From NCBI GenBank assembly GCA_016201105.1, contig JACQDN010000067.1, positions 1 to 64,000 on the forward strand: DNA of 64,000 nucleotides. Direction: 5' to 3'. This document shows positions 1 through 7,955 of the stretch, piece after piece. Origin of the DNA: Pseudomonadota bacterium (lineage in GTDB: Bacteria > Pseudomonadota > Alphaproteobacteria > Micropepsales > Micropepsaceae). Position 1 is the stretch's first letter; the number at the start of each line of letters is the position of its first letter. A program made the position numbers and the translations under genes. The notes beneath the pieces were generated by a model. That model was given only the letters and a program-made list of their open reading frames with translations. It made no database searches and was not told the origin of the DNA.

Positions 1-85
1 GGCCGCCATCTTCGCGGCCATCCTTCCACAACCCAGCCTCAAGACGCTGCGTGAAAATCTTGGCGCCCTCAAATATCGCTTGCAC
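1..85 (-). CDS. Possible partial ORF running off the left edge
   Basis: On the minus strand a frame opens after a stop near 112. It could start at a GTG at 83-85 with a GAGG four bases upstream and stays open to the window edge (28 codons, with KIFTQRLEAGLW inside). No family is recognised. The forward frames over the same bases are also open for part of the way, so the strand is uncertain. The rest of 86-288 holds no gene I can support. Confidence 0.25.
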   Translation of the reverse strand, partial: MQAIFEGAKIFTQRLEAGLWKDGREDGG

Positions 86-288
86 GAGTCCTCGCGTCGG
101 CGAACGCCCCAATCCCTACAAATCCTATGTTAGCGCCTATGTCCACAAGGGAGAGGTAATTGATGCGTCGTGCCGTTAACGAATTTGCCAATTTAACCTA
201 ACCGCGCTGCTGCCGACACCCCAGGATGCCTCGTATTTCGATGGGGCGGCCCAGCACCATTCGGCGGCCGATTTGATTTCGTCGGTGG

Positions 289-1695
289 ATGTTGTTCGGC
301 CGGGCGGCGGCATTGATCCGGTCACGCGTAGCGCAGATCTTCAGTTCGGCCTTTGCGCTCGCGATTTGCCCCGGCGCGCCCGCGTTCGCGTCCGATCGGT
401 ATACGATCAAGCAGGTGCGATGGGAGGAAGATTACTCCTATCTCGCCGCGCCGGATGCGAAACCACGAGGGCTTGAGCGTCTCAAATATATTCCGCTCTC
501 GGCAGACGGCACGTTCTGGCTGTCGCTCGGCGGCGAAATCAAAAACCGCCTCGACGTCATCGACAACGCGCAGTTCGCGTTGCGCTCCCAGGCCACCTAC
601 ACCGTGTATCAACTTCGCACGCTGCTGCACGGCGATCTTCACATCGCAAAGTGGTTTCGCGTTTTCGCCCAGTTCGGTTACTTCGACGAGAAGGGCAGAA
701 AGCCGGCTCCCAGATCGTACGACATCAGCGCCGTCGACCTGCAGCAAGGTTTTGCGGACGTCTCCCCGGCGAGCTTCGCGCGATTGCGCATCGGCCGGCA
801 GGAATTGCCTCTGGGCGATCTACGGCTTTCCGACCTTCGCGACGGCTACAATATCCGGCGCAGCTTCGACGCGGCGCGCGCCGATCTGCAAATCACCAAT
901 CTGCAACTGACAGGCTTCTGGGGTCAGCCGGTTCTCAACCGAAAAGGTTTGTTCGACGATCGTGCGGCAAAGGGAGAGTCGTTTTACGGCGTCTACGCGA
1001 CGTTGGCGGGGCCGGCCCTGTGGGCAAGCGTCGACGCCTATTGGCTGGTGCGCGTCAAGCCGAATGCCGTCTTTTCGGACGGAACGGCCCGCGAGCGTCG
1101 CGACACGTTCGGCGCGCGGGTCTACGGCGCGCTCGGCGGCTGGGACTACAATGTGCAGGGCCTGGTGCAAACCGGCCGGTTCGGGACCGGGCGCATCCTC
1201 GCTTATGCGGCAACCTCCGATATCGGCTGGACGGCGACAGCATGGCCGTGGACACCGCGGCTTGGCGTTCGCGCCGATTTCGGCAGCGGCGATCTCAAGC
1301 GCGGCGACAACGTCCTGAACAGTTTCGACGCGCCATATCCCAACACCTCGTATCTGTCGCTGACGAGCGCCTATTGGCCGGGAAACGCGTGGTCCCTCTC
1401 CGCCATCGGCGTCGCCAAGCCGGACGACAAGACGACGGTCTATCTCGGCGCGCAGTACATGGCGCGCGCGTCAACGCAGGACGGATTCTATTATGGGCCG
1501 GAATCGCCGATCTCGCTGGCGGGTAGCGGCGCGCGGGGATTGATGACCGAGGTCTACTCCCGCGTGCGCTGGGAGCCCACGCTTCATTGGACGCTTTCGG
1601 GAACGATGCTCTATCAGTTCGCGGGCACCGCGACGCGCGCGGTCGGCGGCAAAAACGTGGCCATCGGCTCGATGAGCGTCGACTGGCGGTTTTGA
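289..1695 (+). CDS. Alginate-export-type outer-membrane beta-barrel protein
   Basis: The 468-residue product has an N-terminal signal peptide (about residues 1-35, ending APAFAS) followed by a long stretch of alternating, aromatic-flanked strands. These include RLRIGRQELPLGDLRLSDLRDG-type segments typical of the alginate_exp porin family, and the protein ends in a C-terminal Phe (VDWRF) as outer-membrane barrels do. It would sit in the outer membrane as a substrate-selective channel. No alginate genes are nearby, so the substrate is unknown. The ATG at 289 gives the signal peptide directly; the ribosome-binding site is weak. It is followed by about 115 bases without a gene, then genes on the other strand, so it appears monocistronic. 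Confidence 0.8.
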   Translation: MLFGRAAALIRSRVAQIFSSAFALAICPGAPAFASDRYTIKQVRWEEDYSYLAAPDAKPRGLERLKYIPLSADGTFWLSLGGEIKNRLDVIDNAQFALRSQATYTVYQLRTLLHGDLHIAKWFRVFAQFGYFDEKGRKPAPRSYDISAVDLQQGFADVSPASFARLRIGRQELPLGDLRLSDLRDGYNIRRSFDAARADLQITNLQLTGFWGQPVLNRKGLFDDRAAKGESFYGVYATLAGPALWASVDAYWLVRVKPNAVFSDGTARERRDTFGARVYGALGGWDYNVQGLVQTGRFGTGRILAYAATSDIGWTATAWPWTPRLGVRADFGSGDLKRGDNVLNSFDAPYPNTSYLSLTSAYWPGNAWSLSAIGVAKPDDKTTVYLGAQYMARASTQDGFYYGPESPISLAGSGARGLMTEVYSRVRWEPTLHWTLSGTMLYQFAGTATRAVGGKNVAIGSMSVDWRF

Positions 1696-1810
1696 TTTCA
1701 AGCTCAGTGGGGTTGGGGTGCTCGATTTCAACAATTCGGTTTGGTGTGGAGACTGCCATAGAAGGTGTCGTGAATGTTTGTCGGAGATGTCGCTAGTTGT
1801 CGCGGTGGCG

Positions 1811-2212
1811 TTACTTCCCCATCTTCGAATATGTCTCGCTCGTGGCGATGATGACATGGTCTTCCACGCTGTTCTCGCGATGGATGTTCGCCGTCGCATA
1901 GTCGTCGGACGTCATCATGTCGAGGAAGGCGGCGCGGGAGGGATAGCGTACCAGCACGACATAGTCCCAGCGCGCGCCCTTGAGATCGCCGAAAGAGACG
2001 GCTTCCGCGTTTCCTGCCCATAGCACGGTGCCGCCGCGCGCCTTGATGAGCGGCATGGTGGCTTGGCTGTAGCGCAGATAAGCGTCGTATCCGCTGCCGT
2101 TTCCGTCGGCCGCACGCTCGCGAAAGCGCACGAGGTTCACCATCACCACCGGACCTTTGTCGGGCAGACTTTTGACGAGCGCTTCGTTGAGGGCATGGGG
2201 TGGCGTGGGCAT
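1811..2212 (-). CDS. DUF1330 family protein
   Basis: The 133-residue product has the ferredoxin-like alpha/beta pattern of DUF1330: PVVMVNLVRF near the N terminus, then YDAYLRYSQA, a DYVVLVRYPSRAAFLDMM strand-helix block, and a short C-terminal tail. Members are small cytosolic dimers related to dimeric alpha-beta barrel proteins, mostly of unknown function and often next to catabolic genes. It lies 90 bases downstream of the P450-rubredoxin pair on the same strand and may belong to that transcript. Confidence 0.8.
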   Translation of the reverse strand: MPTPPHALNEALVKSLPDKGPVVMVNLVRFRERAADGNGSGYDAYLRYSQATMPLIKARGGTVLWAGNAEAVSFGDLKGARWDYVVLVRYPSRAAFLDMMTSDDYATANIHRENSVEDHVIIATSETYSKMGK

Positions 2213-2301
2213 GGCGGTGGCTCGGGTGGCATCTACTCCTAGTCAGTATATCGAAAAGATCGGAACAGATATCGAGTGCTCAACGGGGATGACAGGGCCC
2301 C

Positions 2302-2475
2302 TCAAATCTCCACCATCTCAAAATTGCTTTTGGCGAAGCCGCAGGAAGGGCAGACGAAATCGTCCGGCACGTCTTTCCAGCGTGTGCCCGGTGCAATGCC
2401 TTCTTCGGGCAGGCCGTCGGCCTCGCTGTAGAGCCAGCCGCAATTGTTGCACTGCCAGGTTTTGTAGCCGGCCAT
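2302..2475 (-). CDS. Rubredoxin
   Basis: This 57-residue protein has two iron-binding CxxCG knuckles (CNNCGWLY and CPSCGFAK) separated by the usual acidic PGTRWKDVPDDF segment, so it should bind a single Fe(Cys)4 centre and carry one electron. The start is fixed by MAGYKTWQC: its ATG shares one base with the TGA of the P450 gene (TGATG), implying translational coupling. Longer upstream in-frame starts would lie inside the P450 gene and are rejected. Rubredoxins classically serve AlkB-type hydroxylases; here the coupling suggests service to the P450, which is inference. Confidence 0.92.
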   Translation of the reverse strand: MAGYKTWQCNNCGWLYSEADGLPEEGIAPGTRWKDVPDDFVCPSCGFAKSNFEMVEI

Positions 2476-3752
2476 CACTGCATCGTGTAGCGGATGGGAA
2501 CGCTCTTGGGCCCGCAGACGAAGTTGGCTTCGGTGCGCCGCGGTTCGCCTGCCAGCTCCACCTGTTTCAGCCGCGGCAGCAGCTCTTCCCAGAGAATGCG
2601 CATTTCCATGCGCGCCAGATGCTGGCCCAGGCACACATGCGCGCCGTAACCGAAGGCAACATGCTTATTGAGCGTGCGGTCTACTTTGAAGGTGAAAGGA
2701 TCTTCGAATACGTCCTCGTCGCGGTTGCCCGACGGGTAGGCGAGGAACAGCCAATCGCCTTTCTTGATGGCGGTGTCGCGCAATGTCGCATCCACCGTCG
2801 CCGTGCGCATGAAGTGTTTGACCGGCGTGACCCAGCGGATGCTTTCCTCGATGAAGCCGGCCATCAGTCCGGTGGTGTCGTGCTTGAGCTTGGCAAATTG
2901 CTCGGGCGCTTCGGCCAGCGCCCACAGCGCGCCGGCCGTCGTGTTCGAGGTGGTGTCGTGGCCCGCGCTCGCCACGATGATGTAGTAGGACATCGCTTCA
3001 AGTTCGCCCAGCGGCTGGCCGGCGATCTTGCCGTTGGCGATGACGGAAGCAACGTCGTCGCGGGGTTGTTCGCGGCGGTCCTTCGTCATCTTGTTGAAGT
3101 AGGTCACGAAGTCGGCCACCGTCGCCATGATGGCTTGCAGCGCCTCTTCCTCGGTCATTTCGGCTTTGCGGTTGCGGTTGGTGTCGGGATCGGCGGGGCC
3201 GAACAGTTCCTGCGTCAGGCGCAGCATGAAAGGCTCGTCCACTTCCGGCACGCCCAGGATCTCCATGATGACGTGCAGGGGATAAAGAAACGCAACGTCG
3301 CGCGCGAAATCGCACGTGCCGCCCTTGTCCGCCATGCGATCGACGAAGGATTTGGCGATCTCGCGGATGCGCGGTTCGAGCTTCTTGATGTTCTGCGGCA
3401 GGAAGTAGGGCTGCGTCAGGCGGCGGTAGTTGCCGTGATCGGGATTGTCCATCTGCACCAACGAACGCACCAGATGCGGCGAGCCACCCATCATGGCGCG
3501 CACGCGCTGATCGTTGGCTTTCGAGGTGAGCACGGTCGCGCGGTCGCCGTTATGGTAGAGATCGTTGTTGCGCTCGACTTCCAGGATGTCGCGATTTTTC
3601 GTGACCACCCAGAACGGATCGACACCCTCAGGCTCGGCGACGGCAAGCGGCATTTCCCGGCGCAGCCAGGTGAACGCATCCTGCATCGGCTTTTCGGCGG
3701 CATAGGATTTCGCGTCGACGATCGCTTCGACGATATTCTGAGGGATGCGCAT
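2475..3752 (-). CDS. Cytochrome P450 (bacterial class I type)
   Basis: The 425-residue soluble P450 has no membrane anchor. Visible landmarks are the I-helix oxygen-activation motif AGHDTT (residues 263-268), the K-helix ExxR (E303-R306) and the heme loop FGYGAHVCLGQH with the thiolate ligand Cys374. It should insert oxygen into a small hydrophobic substrate, with electrons from a small redox protein. The sequence resembles the large group of proteobacterial P450s acting on terpenes, alkanes or sterols, but the substrate cannot be read from it. The start ATG at 3752 has AGGAC upstream. It heads the P450-rubredoxin pair, with no reductase gene in sight. Confidence 0.93.
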   Translation of the reverse strand: MRIPQNIVEAIVDAKSYAAEKPMQDAFTWLRREMPLAVAEPEGVDPFWVVTKNRDILEVERNNDLYHNGDRATVLTSKANDQRVRAMMGGSPHLVRSLVQMDNPDHGNYRRLTQPYFLPQNIKKLEPRIREIAKSFVDRMADKGGTCDFARDVAFLYPLHVIMEILGVPEVDEPFMLRLTQELFGPADPDTNRNRKAEMTEEEALQAIMATVADFVTYFNKMTKDRREQPRDDVASVIANGKIAGQPLGELEAMSYYIIVASAGHDTTSNTTAGALWALAEAPEQFAKLKHDTTGLMAGFIEESIRWVTPVKHFMRTATVDATLRDTAIKKGDWLFLAYPSGNRDEDVFEDPFTFKVDRTLNKHVAFGYGAHVCLGQHLARMEMRILWEELLPRLKQVELAGEPRRTEANFVCGPKSVPIRYTMQ

Positions 3753-3885
3753 GAGAGATGTCCTAAATGGCGGCCGCCGAGGTTAGCAGCTTTGCCGCCG
3801 GCGCAAGGATATCTCTGATTCAAATCAACATCGCCCAGCGCGCCGGTTGCCCGAGCGTAAAGGCCGTCAATCGTCAGCGCCGTTT

Positions 3886-4221
3886 TCAGTCCCCGGACTG
3901 CACCGTCCGTTGCCAGCCGCGAAACCAATGCGGGCGCATCGCACGCTCGATCATTGGCCGCGGCGGGCGAGTTGCGGTATCGGCCGCGCCGGAATCCATG
4001 GCTTCGCGCGAGGAGCTGCCGAGGGTGTAGGTGCTGGAGACCGAGCCCTGGCCGGCATTCGCGATCTTTGTGACCTGGATACTGTTGCCGCTGTGGATCA
4101 CCGACACGTACGAATAGTTGTTCGAGCCGGTTTCGGACACCGCCACGCGCTCATCCGCATGCGCGGCTTGCATTGCGATGCCGAGGGCCAAAGCCGTCAT
4201 CGTCAAAAGCCTGCCGTTCAT
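3886..4221 (-). CDS. Small secreted protein of the curli locus
   Basis: The 111-residue product has a signal peptide (cleavage likely after AHA at about 22) and a short Asn/Gly/Gln/Ser-rich segment (TGSNNYSYV, SGNSIQVTKIANAGQG) reminiscent of a degenerate curlin repeat, followed by a basic, Pro/Arg-rich tail. Its ATG overlaps the csgH stop (ATGA, 4218-4221), so it is translationally coupled to csgH. It may be a minor curli component or nucleator; this rests on context and composition only. Confidence 0.65.
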   Translation of the reverse strand: MNGRLLTMTALALGIAMQAAHADERVAVSETGSNNYSYVSVIHSGNSIQVTKIANAGQGSVSSTYTLGSSSREAMDSGAADTATRPPRPMIERAMRPHWFRGWQRTVQSGD

Positions 4222-4640
4222 GACCTGTCTCCGGTGCCGAAGGATTGAAACCGGCCGTCGCGATAGTCGAGTTCGCAGCGCGCGGTGCGTTGCCTGGTGT
4301 TGAGAATCATCGTTGCGCGGTAGGCGTCGTGACGGTCGAGGTTGAGCTCGGTCGCGGTCACCGTCTGTGCGCCGGACGAGTCGATCTCGAACTCGCCTCC
4401 CTGGTTGACGCTGGAGTTCCCGCCGGCGCCGATCTTCTCAAGCGCGAACGTGTAGTCGCCGGCGCTGCCCGGTTTTCCGGACACCGTTCCTTCCAGATTG
4501 ACGCCGTCTTGCGTGGCACTGGCGCGTATCTCGCACGTGGGTGCCGCTGTGCCGTCGCGTTCGGCGTGCGCGAACGTGGCAAGGCCGAGTGTTGCAAGCG
4601 CTACGCCGACGGACAAAATCTTTGTGTTCGACATGGACAT
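4218..4640 (-). CDS. csgH: CsgH-like curli assembly chaperone/inhibitor
   Basis: The 140-residue periplasmic protein has a signal peptide ending THA-type (ATFAHA) and a predicted all-beta, immunoglobulin-like domain with two cysteines (CEIRASATQ and RCELDYRDG) placed as in the CsgC/CsgH fold. In alphaproteobacteria CsgH replaces CsgC and stops curlin from forming amyloid in the periplasm. It lies between the curlin gene and the coupled small gene on the same strand. The secretion channel genes csgE, csgF and csgG are not adjacent; a CsgG-family gene lies about 42 kb away at 46469-47461. Confidence 0.75.
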   Translation of the reverse strand: MSMSNTKILSVGVALATLGLATFAHAERDGTAAPTCEIRASATQDGVNLEGTVSGKPGSAGDYTFALEKIGAGGNSSVNQGGEFEIDSSGAQTVTATELNLDRHDAYRATMILNTRQRTARCELDYRDGRFQSFGTGDRS

Positions 4641-4699
4641 CTCCCGAGAAAGCGGGCGTGTGAGAGGCGAAGGTCATCGCCTCTCACCGCGTCGCGTTT

Positions 4700-5203
4700 C
4701 TAGTCGCCTCCCTGAATGATCACGCTCGTATTGCCGTCGCCCACCTGATGGGTCACGGCATTCTGGTTGCTACCGACCTGGATGGTGGCCGACGTGTTGT
4801 TCGACCCCGACTGATCGGTGAGCGCGCGGTTGTTGCTGCCGATCTGGGCGATACCGGAGGTGTTGGAGCGTCCGGTCTGATAGGTCGCCGCGGCGTTGTC
4901 GACACCCTGCTGACCGGTGACGGCATAGTTGTTGTCGCCATACTGATCGGTAAGCGCGCGATTGCGATTGCCGAGCTGCTGTTGATAGAGGTAGTTCCAG
5001 CGGCCCTGCTGGATGGCGCGCGAATAGTTCCGGTCGCCGTTCATGCGCAACGTGCCTCTGTTGTTATGGCCGTTCTGCACGAACGACCCGGTATTGTCGT
5101 AGCCGTACTGGTAGACGGCTGCCGAGTTGCCGGCATAGGCCGGGGTAAAACCGGTTGCGGCCAAAGCGGCCAGGACCCCGGCGACTGCAAAAACGCGTTT
5201 CAT
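4700..5203 (-). CDS. Curlin-repeat amyloid protein (CsgA/CsgB-like)
   Basis: The 167-residue product has a signal peptide (MKRVFAV...PAYA) and then a run of imperfect repeats of about 11 and 22 residues containing Q-x-G-x-x-N units (VYQYGYDN, QQLGNRN, TDQYGDNN, AQIGSNN, IQVGSNQN, HQVGDGN). These are the strand-loop-strand repeats of curli subunits. It should be exported and polymerise as extracellular amyloid for biofilm or surface adhesion. The start at 5203 is chosen for the strong GGGAGAAG ribosome-binding site and the signal peptide; a longer frame reaching 5308 adds an implausible leader. It is the first gene of the set with csgH and the small coupled gene. Confidence 0.9.
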   Translation of the reverse strand: MKRVFAVAGVLAALAATGFTPAYAGNSAAVYQYGYDNTGSFVQNGHNNRGTLRMNGDRNYSRAIQQGRWNYLYQQQLGNRNRALTDQYGDNNYAVTGQQGVDNAAATYQTGRSNTSGIAQIGSNNRALTDQSGSNNTSATIQVGSNQNAVTHQVGDGNTSVIIQGGD

Positions 5204-5467
5204 TTTTCTTCTCCCGTTTTGGACTGCCCTATTGGTTCGTCCGGTTGACGGGAGAATCTCTAGCGGAACGAATCTATTGGCCGGCTGAAGCAAGCATTCA
5301 CGCGCCATTCAGACTGTTCATCCGCGCCTGCTTCGCCAGCCTCGAAAGCACGAAGAAGTGGCGGAAATGCTCTGTTGGATCGATGGGCGCCGTTGCGATG
5401 CGCGATGTGATGGTGAAAATCGGAAGCGATCCAAGCAGATCACATGCGCGTGAGACGAAGGGTGTTC

Positions 5468-6526
5468 TCAAGCCGCGGGCGCCGGCGCCAGATCCTTGAC
5501 GGAAAAACGTTCCAACCGGCCCTGTGGAATCCAGACGGTCATGCAAGTGCCTTCGCCCAGTTCGCTTTCCAGGGAAATGCGCCCCTGAAGGGCATCGACG
5601 AGCCCCTTCACGATCGGCAGGCCGAGGCCGGTTCCTTTTTCGGCGGTCGTTACATCGTGGCGGGCCTGGCCGAAACGTTCGAAGACGCGGGCATGATCTT
5701 CCTGGGCAATGCCGATGCCGTTGTCGCGCACGCCGAACAGGAGGCCGCCATACCTGTCCAGGTGCGCGAACGCTTCGACTTGGCCGCGTGGCGGGGTGAA
5801 CTTGATGGCGTTGGACAGCAGGTTCAGGACGATCTGCTTCAGCGCTCGCGAGTTGCCCTGGACGCATGGGAGCGCCGGCGCGATCGTGCGAATGAGCGTC
5901 ACCAGACCGTGGTCGGCGCGTGGCCGCACCAGCGCCAGACAGTCGTCGATGACGGCGGCAAGATCGACGGCCTCGTCGCTCTTTTGCGCGTGTCCCGCTT
6001 CGATTTTGGCGAGATCGAGCAGATCGTCGATCAAACCCAGCAGATGCGCCCCGGACTTGTGGATCATCTGGGCGTATTCCGCCCGCCGGTCGGCGAAGGT
6101 ATCGATCGACAGCAATTCGGAATAGCCCAGAATGGCGTTCAAGGGCGTGCGCAGCTCATGGCTCATATTGGCGAGGAACTGCGACTTGGCGGTGTTGGCT
6201 TCGACCGCGGCTTCGCGGTCGCGTTCGGCTGCTTGCCGTGCGGCGTTGGTGAGAGCGAGTGCCGCAAGAGCGCCCTCGCGCGCCGTCTCCGCCGCATCGC
6301 GCGCTTGGGCGAGATCTTCGCTCAGCGCTTTCAGATTGTAACGGCTGTTGACGAATGCGTAGACGGACGGAAGCGTCACCAGCGTCGAAATCACCAGGGT
6401 GACGAACGGTGTGTAGCCGGCGGGATCGTGCAACAATAGGATGCTGATCGCGTAGTCGATCACCATCACACACGCGATCAGCGTCGCCGACCATAACGCC
6501 GTCATGGTCAGTTTGACGCGAAGCAT
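5468..6526 (-). CDS. Membrane-bound orphan sensor histidine kinase
   Basis: From the ATG at 6526 the product has 352 residues (a GTG at 6553 would add nine). Order: two membrane helices (about 8-32 and 40-58), an Ala/Glu-rich coiled-coil linker (65-115), a HisKA dimerisation domain with phospho-acceptor His123 in MSHELRTPLN, then a HATPase_c domain with N box NLLSNAIKFTP, DNGIGI, FERFGQ and GTGLGLPIVKG. There is almost no periplasmic region, so it probably senses a membrane or cytosolic cue. No response regulator is adjacent, so the partner is unknown. Confidence 0.92.
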   Translation of the reverse strand: MLRVKLTMTALWSATLIACVMVIDYAISILLLHDPAGYTPFVTLVISTLVTLPSVYAFVNSRYNLKALSEDLAQARDAAETAREGALAALALTNAARQAAERDREAAVEANTAKSQFLANMSHELRTPLNAILGYSELLSIDTFADRRAEYAQMIHKSGAHLLGLIDDLLDLAKIEAGHAQKSDEAVDLAAVIDDCLALVRPRADHGLVTLIRTIAPALPCVQGNSRALKQIVLNLLSNAIKFTPPRGQVEAFAHLDRYGGLLFGVRDNGIGIAQEDHARVFERFGQARHDVTTAEKGTGLGLPIVKGLVDALQGRISLESELGEGTCMTVWIPQGRLERFSVKDLAPAPAA

Positions 6527-6690
6527 CGCGGCAGTCTGAGGGCCTCTGAGCACGCCTTAGACTAGGCTCAGTTGGTTGCCGACGTGTTACGCAAGGCTAC
6601 AGTGGGCGAAGCGCGGCACGCCTCGGCGATCGCAACCCGAGATCGAAAGGATTTGTTAAGCCTGTCGGAACGAGGCCAACCACTCACTTT

Positions 6691-7089
6691 TCAGGGCGAG
6701 ATCACCACGACATCGGCCGTCATCGTGGCGCCCGCGCCGTGATACTGCACTTCGACCGTTTCTCCGGTCTTCAGATCGCCGACGGTCGCCGGATTGGTGC
6801 CGCGGCGAAATTGCGTCGTGCGCGAGATCTCAAACGTATGCAGTTTTCCACCCCACCAGCATTTGAAACGCGACTTGTTGTGGGCGACGAATTTGACCTT
6901 GCCGGTGCCCGACAGCTCTGCAGCCATCATCGGCGGCGGCGGCATGGACTTGTCCATCGCAGCAGGAGCGTCCGCGCTCGGACTGCCTTTGCCGATGCCG
7001 GTGCTGTCGGCGAGGGCCGATGTCAGTGCGGGAAGCGCACTCATGCAGAGCACTCCGACGAATGCCGCGGCCGCATGGGATCGTTTCAT
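6691..7089 (-). CDS. Small secreted protein with a C-terminal DUF5666-like beta domain
   Basis: The 132-residue product has a signal peptide ending ALA, a low-complexity segment with STGIGKGSPSAD, a Met/Pro-rich stretch (MPPPPMMAAE), then a compact beta-rich domain (KVKFVAHNKSRFKCWW through VEVQYHGAGATMTADVVVI) resembling small OB-like DUF5666 domains. The start at 7089 has GGAGA seven bases upstream and gives the signal peptide; longer frames do not. The TGIGKGSP motif is repeated in the next gene. Function unknown. Confidence 0.75.
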   Translation of the reverse strand: MKRSHAAAAFVGVLCMSALPALTSALADSTGIGKGSPSADAPAAMDKSMPPPPMMAAELSGTGKVKFVAHNKSRFKCWWGGKLHTFEISRTTQFRRGTNPATVGDLKTGETVEVQYHGAGATMTADVVVISP

Positions 7090-7123
7090 GCTGGTCTCCA
7101 ATTTCTTCTTTGTTCGGCGACGG

Positions 7124-7402
7124 TCACGGACAGTCGGTGGACTTTCCATTCGTATCGGTCGTGCCGGTGCCAGGCGTGACATTTCCAGGCGTCCCTTTGC
7201 CGATGCCGGTGTCGGTCGTCCCGGAATTGGCGGTCGTCGGACTGCCTTTGCCGATGCCCGTATCGTTCGTTCCGGAATTATCCGTCGAATCGCATTTTTT
7301 GCCGGTGTCCGTTGTGCTCGTCGAGTCGGAATCGGCGAAGCTCGCCACGGGCAGAAGAAAAGCGGAAACAGCCAATGAAGCGATAATGAATATACGGTTC
7401 AT
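7124..7402 (-). CDS. Small secreted Thr/Gly/Asp-rich protein with TGIGKG repeats
   Basis: The 92-residue product starts MNRIFII, has a signal peptide (cut after SFA), and the mature part is nearly all Ser/Thr/Asp/Gly/Lys with two copies of TDTGIGKG(S/T)P and two Cys near its ends. It looks disordered and was probably produced by repeat expansion. It lies 34 bases upstream of the neighbouring gene sharing the same motif, on the same strand. No function is recognised. Confidence 0.65.
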   Translation of the reverse strand: MNRIFIIASLAVSAFLLPVASFADSDSTSTTDTGKKCDSTDNSGTNDTGIGKGSPTTANSGTTDTGIGKGTPGNVTPGTGTTDTNGKSTDCP

Positions 7403-7508
7403 GTGATAATCCCCAAACCCTGCAACCAAAGTCTACAGGACGAAGCTGGCGCAGTCACCCGCCAAATCCACGGGGCCATTCAGGGGCATCGGGGTATGTC
7501 CTGTAGAC

Positions 7509-7820
7509 GTGACCTGCGCGACCGCTGTTGTTACCCTCATAGGCGTGTCGAACGCAAAAGACGATTTGGGTGAACCAGCGCCGCCGGGGTGCTTTTTTAA
7601 ACTCCTGTTATCCCTGCCGTGGACGATCGCATGGGTCGAGTGGTTTGATCCTTGGGTCACTTCCATGGCGACTTGGCTCATGCCCTACATTGGGTTCGAT
7701 TGGGCTCAGGCCTTGGTGCTGATCGTTCCAGCCTTTATGGCGTTCTGCGGATGGCTGGCAACGATGAAATTGATCGCGATGATCTTCGAGATCGAAGATT
7801 GGCCGTACGGAAAGTCCTAG
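7509..7820 (+). CDS. Small membrane protein, unknown function
   Basis: The 103-residue ORF opens with GTG at 7509 (other in-frame starts exist downstream). It encodes two hydrophobic segments, roughly FFKLLLSLPWTIAWVEWF and WAQALVLIVPAFMAFCGWLA, consistent with an inner-membrane protein. No family is recognised. It is the only sensible coding frame here, but there is no strong ribosome-binding site. Confidence 0.5.
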   Translation: MTCATAVVTLIGVSNAKDDLGEPAPPGCFFKLLLSLPWTIAWVEWFDPWVTSMATWLMPYIGFDWAQALVLIVPAFMAFCGWLATMKLIAMIFEIEDWPYGKS

Positions 7821-7955
7821 TCTTGTCGCTTCAATAGCTGAGAATTGCGAGCGTGCGATGGGCCCAGTCTGGTCGCACTCCGCTACATGGGATAGAATTA
7901 CTCGTCCGGGACTCCTGGGTTGGGCGCCCCTCATTCCATACGATTGAAGAGGCGG

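Noticed and set aside
2157-3818. 553-codon ORF on the plus strand
   Set aside because: It is antisense to the P450 and rubredoxin genes, lacks any family signature and is Arg/His-rich as shadows of GC-rich genes are.
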